Below, piece by piece: positions 6,054 through 11,444 of a DNA stretch of 11,444 nucleotides. The stretch's first letter is position 1; every line of letters begins with the position of its first letter. The notes beneath the pieces were generated by a model that was not told the origin of the DNA, searched no databases, and saw nothing but the letters and a program-made list of their open reading frames with translations. A program made the position numbers and the translations under genes. The stretch is taken from assembly GCA_022562335.1 (NCBI GenBank), contig JADFPM010000060.1, forward strand, positions 1 through 11,444, read 5' to 3'. Source of the stretch: Chloroflexota bacterium. Lineage in GTDB: Bacteria; Chloroflexota; Dehalococcoidia; Lucifugimonadales; UBA3495.

Positions 6054-7263
6054 ACTGGAATCCCCGGTGTAGCAGGCGCACGGCGTCGTCCACCTGGTCC
6101 TCATGGATGATGCAAGAAATCCGGATCTCAGAGGTGGTTATCATATCGATGTTGACGTTGCCATCGGCCAGGATCCGAAACATGCGCGAGGCATAGCCCG
6201 GCGTGTTTTGCATCCCGGACCCCACCACGCTGACCGATGCCAGGGTTGCGTCGCTCAAAGCTTCGGGCGCACCCACATCGGGCAGCACCCGGCGCACCTC
6301 CTCCATGGCTTTGCTCAAGTCGGTTCGGCTCACGGTGAAGCTGATGTCCGTGGTGCGCTCCACGCTGGTGTTTTGCACTATCGTATCTACGCTGATGCCC
6401 ACCGCGGCCAGGGGTTCGAAGAGGTTGGCGGCGATCCCGGGACGGTCCGGCAGGGACCGCACCGTGATCTTGGCCACGTTGGTGTTGCCAACTATTGCGG
6501 TTACCTTGATTCTATTTTCCATAGGATATTCGTCCGGTTTGTGATGGATGAGGGTCCCGGTGGAATCGCCAAAACTGGATGCCACGTAAATGGGAACGTT
6601 GAACGCCGCCCCCAACTCTATGGACCTGGGGTTCATTTTGGCCCCGTAACTGGCCATCTCCAACATCTCTTGGTAGCCAATCTCATCCAGCTTGCGCGCC
6701 TTGGGCACCACCCTGGGGTCGGCGGTGTAGATACCATCCACATCGGTGTATATCTCGCAACGCTCGGCCTCCAGGACAGCAGCCAAGGCCACCGCGGTGG
6801 TGTCCGAACCTCCGCGGCCCAAAGTGGTTACGTCTTGCGCCTCGTTTATGCCCTGAAAACCGGCCACCACCACCAGATTGCCCTGGTCGAGCTCTTGCTT
6901 GATGCGGCCTGTATCGACGTTGTAGATCCTCGCCCGGCCGTACATCGTATCGGTTTGAATCCCGGCCTGGGGGCCGGTGAGACTGACGGCATTTAGCCCC
7001 AAGCTCCGCAATGCCATGGTCAACAGGGTGCAGGAGACCAACTCGCCCGTTGAGAGCAGCAGGTCCAACTCCCTGGGGTCTGGATCGGTGGAAACCGTCT
7101 GGGCCAGCCGGATGAGGTCGTCGGTGGTGTCGCCCATGGCGGAAACCACCGCCACGATTTGTTTACCCGACTCTCTGGCGTGGCCTATCCGCCGGGCCAC
7201 GGCCAGGATCTTCTCGGCGCCGGCCAACGAAGTTCCACCGTATTTTTGAACGATCAGGGACAA
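6007..7263 (-). CDS. lysC: Aspartate kinase, monofunctional with two ACT domains
   Basis: Aspartate kinase phosphorylates aspartate, the first step to lysine, threonine and methionine. The 418 residues carry KYGGTS (7-12), the LLSTGE motif (69-74), GRGGSDTTA (149-157) and TDVDGIYTADPR (173-184). Two regulatory ACT domains follow, at about 265-330 and 343-403; NVNIDMITTSEI (369-380) is part of the allosteric amino-acid site, so feedback inhibition by lysine and/or threonine is expected. The start is TTG at 7261-7263: it places MSLIVQKYGGTS exactly where other LysC proteins begin, although the Shine-Dalgarno is weak. The gene follows thrB by 30 bases. The last dozen or so residues are a low-complexity DQEEQ tail encoded by the tandem repeat at 5994-6053, not a normal part of the family. 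Confidence 0.97.
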   Translation of the reverse strand: MSLIVQKYGGTSLAGAEKILAVARRIGHARESGKQIVAVVSAMGDTTDDLIRLAQTVSTDPDPRELDLLLSTGELVSCTLLTMALRSLGLNAVSLTGPQAGIQTDTMYGRARIYNVDTGRIKQELDQGNLVVVAGFQGINEAQDVTTLGRGGSDTTAVALAAVLEAERCEIYTDVDGIYTADPRVVPKARKLDEIGYQEMLEMASYGAKMNPRSIELGAAFNVPIYVASSFGDSTGTLIHHKPDEYPMENRIKVTAIVGNTNVAKITVRSLPDRPGIAANLFEPLAAVGISVDTIVQNTSVERTTDISFTVSRTDLSKAMEEVRRVLPDVGAPEALSDATLASVSVVGSGMQNTPGYASRMFRILADGNVNIDMITTSEIRISCIIHEDQVDDAVRLLHRGFQLDQEEQDQEEQDQQE

Positions 7264-7293
7264 GGGCTGATTACCCGCTTCTTCGCCGGCGGT

Positions 7294-8226
7294 CTAATTC
7301 GCCACCACGTGGGCGCCACGATCGGTGGGCTGGGTGATCTTCAACCTGCCCTCCACGCTCGCCTGCTTGGCGGCCTCGGCCATCTCATAGGCCACGGTCA
7401 TCTCCCTGCCCTGGGTCAAGGCCAGCACCGTGGACCCGCTTCCCGAAAGAAAAACACCCAGCGCCCCGGCGTCCATGGCGGCCTTGAACAAAAGCTTCAT
7501 GGCGGGAAACAGTTCCTGCCGGTAGGGCTGGTGCAACCGGTCCTTGGTGGCCTCGGCCAGGTATTCGGGATGGTTGGCGGCCATGGCGGCCACCAACAAA
7601 GCCATCCGGCTCATATTATATACGGCGTCGGCCCTGGTCACAGATTGCGGCAACACCGCCCTGGCGTCATCGGTGGCGATGCGATGATCCGGAATGAACA
7701 AAACCGCGCGGAGACCCGGCGGCACCGCCACCGGCACGGTGAATATTTGGTCTTCTTCGGAGATGACCAGCCTCAACCCGCCCAGCACCGACGCCGCCAC
7801 GTTGTCAGGGTGACCCTCTATGGTAACGGCCATTTCCAGCAGTTCGTTGCCGGTGAATTCCCTGCCGAATTCCCGGGCGCACCAGGCATTGGCGGCCACC
7901 AGCCCTCCGGCTATGGCGGCGGCGCTGCTGCCCATGCCGCGCTCCAAGGGAATCTCGTTGTGGCATTCTAGGCGAACCGAGGGCATCTCCTGGCCGGCCT
8001 CGTTAAACAGAAAGGCCATGGCCCGGTAGACCAGGTTGCCGGGGCCCGTGTCCAGTTCTCCGGCCCCCTCACCCATGACTTCAACCAGGGGAACGTTGGG
8101 ATCCGAACTGCCGGGATACACTTCCAGCCGGTTCCAAATATCCAGCGCCATGCCCAGACAATCGAAACCCGGACCCAGGTTGGCTGTGGTGGCCGGAGCT
8201 AATACCTGGATATGGTTCATTCTCAC
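7294..8226 (-). CDS. thrB: Homoserine kinase (GHMP kinase family)
   Basis: It phosphorylates homoserine to O-phosphohomoserine, the substrate of threonine synthase. The 310 residues carry the family signatures in order: PATTANLGPGFDCLGMAL (11-28), the ATP-binding LERGMGSSAAA (94-104), EGHPDNVAAS (137-146) and SGSGST (261-266). Length is normal. The frame opens with GTG-AGA-ATG; GTG (8224-8226) is given, but the ATG two codons later (8218-8220) is equally good, and neither has a clear Shine-Dalgarno. It lies 82 bases after the phosphonoacetate hydrolase-like gene and 30 bases before lysC, consistent with one transcript. No threonine synthase or homoserine dehydrogenase gene is in the window. 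Confidence 0.96.
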   Translation of the reverse strand: MRMNHIQVLAPATTANLGPGFDCLGMALDIWNRLEVYPGSSDPNVPLVEVMGEGAGELDTGPGNLVYRAMAFLFNEAGQEMPSVRLECHNEIPLERGMGSSAAAIAGGLVAANAWCAREFGREFTGNELLEMAVTIEGHPDNVAASVLGGLRLVISEEDQIFTVPVAVPPGLRAVLFIPDHRIATDDARAVLPQSVTRADAVYNMSRMALLVAAMAANHPEYLAEATKDRLHQPYRQELFPAMKLLFKAAMDAGALGVFLSGSGSTVLALTQGREMTVAYEMAEAAKQASVEGRLKITQPTDRGAHVVAN

Positions 8227-8308
8227 GTTTGCGGAAATAGGGTATCGCCGGAGTTTTCTAAATGCCGTGACTTCCCGGAATCTCTATCGGCCAGGGGAGT
8301 TGACGGCG

Positions 8309-9439
8309 TCACGCCAGGACATGCTGAAACACGTAGCGGCCCAAGTCCACGTTCTCGCGAAACTGGAATCCATCGAACGACCCGCCATACCCAATCACCG
8401 GAACCCGCTCTTCGTGCAATGACCCGTGGGACCGCAGGGACGCCGGGAGCTCCGTTTCTTGCGGGTCGCCAAAAACCACCCCAGGAGCGCCTAAGACCAT
8501 TACATCGCCGATACGCTCCGGCATCAACCTGAACCGCCGGGCTGCCTCCTGCCGGGGAAGGGCGTCTTCCACACCATCCACCTGCTTCAGGACCTCCACC
8601 GCCCGGTCCACGTCCTCGGGTTCCAGGTAGAGGTAGATGCAGCCGCCCAAATTTGAATGATGCGCCGTGTACATGTCTTTGATTATGGGCACGGCTTGCC
8701 CAGCTATACCGCGAGCGGCCAACACATCAGGCAGATGGATCATCTGGTCTTTGGCCGACATACCGTGGTCGGCCGTTATCAACACCTGAATCTGGGGGAC
8801 GCTGTCCACCAACTTGCCGATGGCCTCGTCCAAAATCTCAATGTGCCGCAGCGACTCCGGTTCCTCGGGCGAGTAGGTATGCATGGCATAGTCGGTGGTG
8901 GTCACGTAGGCCAGGTCAAACGATTCCTTGCCCAATATGTATTGGGCAGCGTTGAACACCCATTGGTTTACTTCGATAGAGTAAATGGGCGGTGGTTCCC
9001 CGACGCCTGCTACCACCCAATCCGGCGGCTGTTCCGAAGAAACGCTCAGGGTGGCGCCATCGCCCAGCAGCCTTCGAAGTTTATCTTTGGCGGTTACCAA
9101 AAGGGAACGGGCGCCCTGGGTGGTAGCCCGCTCAAACATGGTCTCCTTACGAATATACTCGCCGGATTCCATGTAGACTTCCGTGAACGCTTTCGGGTCC
9201 TGGAACGTTTTTTGGCCTTGATCCCGGTTGCGCCAAAAGTTGGAGGTGATGCCGTGTTCTTCGGGATAGCTGGCGGTGACCAGGGAGACGTTGTTGACGT
9301 TGGTAACCGTGGGCATGACCGCCTTGGCCTCAACCTTGAAACCGTCCCGGGCGAGTTGCTCCAGGTTTGGCGCCGGGCAAGCCTCCAGATAAGCCGGGTC
9401 CAGGCCGTCTATCATCATCAAAACTGTCGTACGTTCCAC
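8309..9439 (-). CDS. phnA: Phosphonoacetate hydrolase-like, alkaline phosphatase superfamily
   Basis: The best family match I can recall is phosphonoacetate hydrolase (EC 3.11.1.2), which splits phosphonoacetate into acetate and phosphate with two metal ions. The metal ligands known from the Sinorhizobium enzyme all have counterparts: Asp11, nucleophile Thr46 (in TVTNVNN), Asp183, His187, Asp224, His225 (TADHGMS) and His338 (LRSHGS). Also matching are Asn67 in SNF and the substrate-contacting lysine pair in VTAKDKLR (Lys118, Lys120). Length is 376 residues, with no signal peptide, so it is cytosolic. The start is GTG at 9437-9439, with AGGAG (9446-9450) six bases upstream. It is the first gene of the probable operon with thrB, lysC and the GT2 enzyme. 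No phosphonate transporter, PhnW or PhnY is visible. Another phosphodiesterase or phosphonatase activity in the same superfamily is the main alternative. Confidence 0.8.
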   Translation of the reverse strand: MERTTVLMMIDGLDPAYLEACPAPNLEQLARDGFKVEAKAVMPTVTNVNNVSLVTASYPEEHGITSNFWRNRDQGQKTFQDPKAFTEVYMESGEYIRKETMFERATTQGARSLLVTAKDKLRRLLGDGATLSVSSEQPPDWVVAGVGEPPPIYSIEVNQWVFNAAQYILGKESFDLAYVTTTDYAMHTYSPEEPESLRHIEILDEAIGKLVDSVPQIQVLITADHGMSAKDQMIHLPDVLAARGIAGQAVPIIKDMYTAHHSNLGGCIYLYLEPEDVDRAVEVLKQVDGVEDALPRQEAARRFRLMPERIGDVMVLGAPGVVFGDPQETELPASLRSHGSLHEERVPVIGYGGSFDGFQFRENVDLGRYVFQHVLA

Positions 9440-9494
9440 TGCCGGCTCCTGATATGCCCGTATTGGCGTGCTGCCTCACCCTACCGCCGGTAAG

Positions 9495-9523
9495 ACTGTA
9501 TCCCATCTAAACCGGCACGGCAA
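9495..9523 (-). promoter_or_regulatory. Candidate promoter of the phnA-like/thrB/lysC/GT2 run
   Basis: On the minus strand TTGCCG (9518-9523) and TACAGT (9495-9500) are 17 bases apart. Each box matches four of six consensus bases. The leader to the GTG at 9439 would be about 50 bases. The 238-base gap 9440-9677 contains nothing else I recognise except a direct repeat of GGCCAACC (9641-9648 and 9656-9663) just after the TreT stop. Confidence 0.4.
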
Positions 9524-9677
9524 GACGCCAACCCTTGGGGTAATGGAGAGAAAACAGACACGGGGAAAGGTGACTCCGGCCCCCGGGCAGCGGCCGGGAG
9601 GACCAGGATGAACGGTTAATTGCCGCAGCGCCCCAGGGCGGGCCAACCGGGGGCCGGCCAACCATCGGCGTGCCACA

Positions 9678-11042
9678 TCACGGCTTGGCCTTGACCCCGT
9701 TGGACGAAACATCGGGGATTGGGGAATCGGCGCCGTCGGCCCCGTTGACGAAAACGCCGTGGGCTACGCCGTTTCCGCCAGGGCCGTCCAAACGTTGTTT
9801 CACCACCCGAAGATAATCCAAGGTTAGACGGGGCAGCAAAAACCGCTCTCGCACCGAATCACGGGCCGCCTCGCTCAATCGCGCGCACAAGGCGGGGTCC
9901 CGCATCAACTGGACGATGCGGTCGGCGCACTCTTGTGGTGAATCCACCAGGAAACCGTTGACGCCGTTCTCTATCTGAATCCGGATGCCGCCCACGTTGC
10001 CGCCAATGACCGGTTTACCCTTCCACATCGCTTCGGTGACGGTTAGGCCAAACCCTTCCCGGGTGGACTTTTGCATCACCACTTTCGAAGCCACTTGGAA
10101 GGCGTTCACCAGGTGGTCTATGGAATAGGGTAGCCCGTCAGCGTAGAAATATAGATGAATGTCCGGATCGCCCGCGGCGTGGTCCTCCACCTGGTGAAAC
10201 ACGTCCAGCGATTCCGGGTCATCCGTGGCCTGGCTGAGTCCCAGCAGCGCTAGTTGAAGTCCTGGGATATGCTGCCGGGCCATGCGGTAAGCATCGATGA
10301 CCCCACAAGGGTCCTTCCATAGGTCGAATCGGGAGACCTGGGTTATCATCGGCCTGTCCGGGTCTATGCCCATGGCAGCCACGGTCTTCAAGGCCTCTGC
10401 CTCGCCCAATGGCGTGTTCTTCTCCGTCAACGGGTCTATCGCCGGCGGAGCGATATATACCGGGATCTCACCCAACCCTTGGGGAACGTACGTTTGAAGG
10501 GAAAAGATCAGGCTGTCGTAGTCTTCCGTCATGGGTAGCAGGGAATTGATGGTGCTCTGGTTGGGCGAGGTCAGGTCTATATGGCAGATCCAATTACGTA
10601 TCTCGCCATTCCGGGCGGGCAACATGCTGGCCAGCGGCAGCACCTGGGGATCGTGGAAAAACCAAACGTCGGCGGTCAATCCCATACGGGCGAACTCATC
10701 GGCCACGCCCCGATTGGTCTGGAAGTATGACTCAAACTCCTGGGCCGAGAGGGAACCTTCCGCACCCTGGAGGAGATTATGGATTCGTTTTGTGACCTGG
10801 AAAAACTCCGGGTTCCCCTCTATGACGATCCTTTCCGTGGTCAGACCCAGGGAATTCATCAAGGGAACCATGGACTGAAGGATTTCGGCAACACCGCCAC
10901 CGACGGCGGTGCTATTCACGTGGATGAACCTCAGGTGCCGGAGGTCAGCGGCCAGAGAGGTCAGTTCATCGGCCAACTTGGGGTCCAGCAAGGAGAGGTG
11001 GCCGTCAATGGGGACCGGGGGATGCTCCAGTTTCAAATACAT
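9678..11042 (-). CDS. treT: TreT-type trehalose synthase (GT4 glycosyltransferase)
   Basis: TreT joins the glucose of an NDP-glucose to free glucose to make trehalose, a compatible solute. The N-terminal half carries the family signature HVNSTAVGGGVAEIL (41-55). The C-terminal half has QVSRFDLWKDP (235-245), whose Arg238 and Lys243 are expected to bind the nucleotide diphosphate, and STREGFGLTVTEAMWKGKPV (326-345) with the EX7E pair Glu329/Glu337 of GT4 enzymes. About 420 residues cover the usual protein. The last 34 residues (421-454) are Gly/Asn/Asp-rich, look disordered and are extra. The start is ATG at 11040-11042, with GAGAGG about 12 bases upstream. It is likely cytosolic. A related GT4 enzyme with another acceptor is possible, but the N-terminal signature favours TreT. 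Confidence 0.85.
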   Translation of the reverse strand: MYLKLEHPPVPIDGHLSLLDPKLADELTSLAADLRHLRFIHVNSTAVGGGVAEILQSMVPLMNSLGLTTERIVIEGNPEFFQVTKRIHNLLQGAEGSLSAQEFESYFQTNRGVADEFARMGLTADVWFFHDPQVLPLASMLPARNGEIRNWICHIDLTSPNQSTINSLLPMTEDYDSLIFSLQTYVPQGLGEIPVYIAPPAIDPLTEKNTPLGEAEALKTVAAMGIDPDRPMITQVSRFDLWKDPCGVIDAYRMARQHIPGLQLALLGLSQATDDPESLDVFHQVEDHAAGDPDIHLYFYADGLPYSIDHLVNAFQVASKVVMQKSTREGFGLTVTEAMWKGKPVIGGNVGGIRIQIENGVNGFLVDSPQECADRIVQLMRDPALCARLSEAARDSVRERFLLPRLTLDYLRVVKQRLDGPGGNGVAHGVFVNGADGADSPIPDVSSNGVKAKP

Positions 11043-11256
11043 TCGCGTAGAAATCCTCTCATATACGAAGGGTTAAACCCACGGTATTGCGATAAACTTC
11101 GTCCTCTTACATGTTTTCACCTCTGGACTTTAATTTCAAGACTAATTCAGCCAACCATTTGACAGTTTTCGAAACACCCGCGGAGACGTTCCACGGCATA
11201 GGCGAAAAATCCAGGGCGTTCCGGTGCTTGAGTCTGAATCCAGTTGGTGAAAAGGG

Positions 11257-11284
11257 AAGGGCCCGGGAGCGACACCGGGCCCTT
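11257..11284 (-). terminator. Perfect 10-bp GC-rich hairpin with pyrimidine-rich trailer
   Basis: AAGGGCCCGG (11257-11266) and CCGGGCCCTT (11275-11284) pair perfectly around an 8-base loop. On the minus strand the stem ends in TT and is followed by CCCTTTTC, a plausible though broken U-tract. It lies 80 bases beyond the stop of the gene that enters from the right edge and would end that transcript before treT. Confidence 0.6.
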
Positions 11285-11318
11285 GAACGATTTGGCGGTA
11301 TTTGACTACTCCGCCTGG

Positions 11319-11350
11319 GGCACGATCAACCTTTTGGGTTGACCCGTGCC
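11319..11350 (-). terminator. Interrupted 12-bp hairpin just after the right-edge gene
   Basis: GGCACG/CGTGCC forms the outer and TCAACC/GGTTGA the inner stem, with a small one-by-two internal bulge and a 5-base loop. It starts 13 bases after the TAG at 11364. There is no T-run on either side. With the hairpin at 11257-11284 it makes a tandem structure typical of mRNA 3' ends. Confidence 0.4.
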
Positions 11351-11363
11351 ACCTGAACCATTG

Positions 11364-11444
11364 CTATTCTGTAAAGTCGATGTCTACAGTTCCAACCGCG
11401 GTGCTGAATGTGGTGCCGTCAAAGACGGTAAAGGTGAACACATC
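11364..11444 (-). CDS. C-terminal end of a cadherin/VCBS-like repeat protein (partial)
   Basis: Only the last 26 codons and the TAG stop (11364-11366) lie in the window; the gene continues past the right edge. The translation begins DVFTFTVFDGTTFS and ends TVDIDFTE. DxFTFTVxDG followed by VxTVxIxF is the closing strand pattern of VCBS and cadherin-like Ig-fold repeats found in large secreted or surface adhesin-like proteins. The frame is open to the edge, and two terminator-like hairpins follow the stop, which supports a real gene end. With so little sequence, the family is a pattern match only. Confidence 0.6.
   Translation of the reverse strand, partial: DVFTFTVFDGTTFSTAVGTVDIDFTE

Larger units (their letters stand above)
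11043..11363. other. 321-base intergenic region upstream of treT
   Basis: It holds the treT leader and the 3' end of the preceding minus-strand gene. The leader includes a short imperfect inverted repeat GGGTTAAACCC at 11070-11080. A possible minus-strand promoter is TTGGCT with TAAAGT 16 bases downstream, in the AT-richer part around 11125-11155; both boxes are only fair. The two hairpins at 11257-11284 and 11319-11350 are listed separately. I see no gene here. Confidence 0.5.

Noticed and set aside
5640..6104. 154-codon minus-strand frame with KNRT repeats
   Set aside because: The repeats are the lysC 15-bp minisatellite read in another frame, and the rest overlaps the glycosyltransferase out of frame.
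6103..6996. 297-codon plus-strand frame antisense to lysC
   Set aside because: Its mirror gene lysC has all family motifs; this frame has shadow-like composition (Gly, His, Val) and no motif.
7159..7971. 270-codon plus-strand frame across lysC/thrB
   Set aside because: It spans the junction of two certain genes on the other strand and has the composition of an antisense shadow.
8657..9493. 278-codon plus-strand frame antisense to the phnA-like gene
   Set aside because: The opposite strand has the complete set of PhnA-type metal ligands; this frame has no motif.
9641..9663. Direct repeat of GGCCAACC after the treT stop
   Set aside because: Two short GC-rich copies are easily due to chance, and they form no good terminator stem with a T-run.

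Overview
The window looks like a piece of a bacterial chromosome of moderately high G+C. Genes are preceded by Shine-Dalgarno sequences, several promoters fit the -35/-10 pattern, and TTG and GTG starts are common. The gene content is core metabolism plus a few unusual proteins, and no mobile element, tRNA, rRNA or CRISPR array was seen. The ACL5/Thermus-like aminopropyltransferase, the short SpeD, a TreT-type trehalose synthase and the large fused protein would fit an uncultured Chloroflexota-like lineage (Dehalococcoidia/SAR202 type). That placement is inference only.

Layout. At the left end a clear promoter (12-40) with a 12-bp perfect palindrome at the expected transcription start drives a 686-residue plus-strand protein (87-2147). 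It joins three enzyme-like modules: a DapA/hydratase-aldolase TIM barrel, an MfnB-type furan-phosphate synthase barrel, and a TusA-like sulfur-carrier fold. This is the most unusual object in the window. Every other gene lies on the minus strand. Read in the direction of transcription from right to left they are: the last 26 codons of a cadherin/VCBS-like repeat protein (11364-11444); a TreT-like trehalose synthase (9678-11042); a probable operon of phosphonoacetate hydrolase-like enzyme, homoserine kinase, aspartate kinase and a GT2 glycosyltransferase (9439 down to 5189); a TPR protein with an acidic tail (3854-4690); a degenerate gene remnant between two terminator-like structures (3585-3809); and a polyamine operon speD-speE (3485 down to 2187), which converges on the fusion gene.

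How the genes work together. SpeD supplies decarboxylated S-adenosylmethionine and SpeE uses it to add aminopropyl groups to polyamines. LysC and ThrB are the first step of the aspartate pathway and the step committing homoserine to threonine. The co-directional PhnA-like enzyme could release phosphate and acetate from phosphonoacetate. TreT would make trehalose from NDP-glucose and glucose. The fusion protein carries the lysines and aspartates expected of an active MfnB domain and of an active Schiff-base aldolase, so it may make a furan or related small molecule. Its pathway cannot be read from this window.
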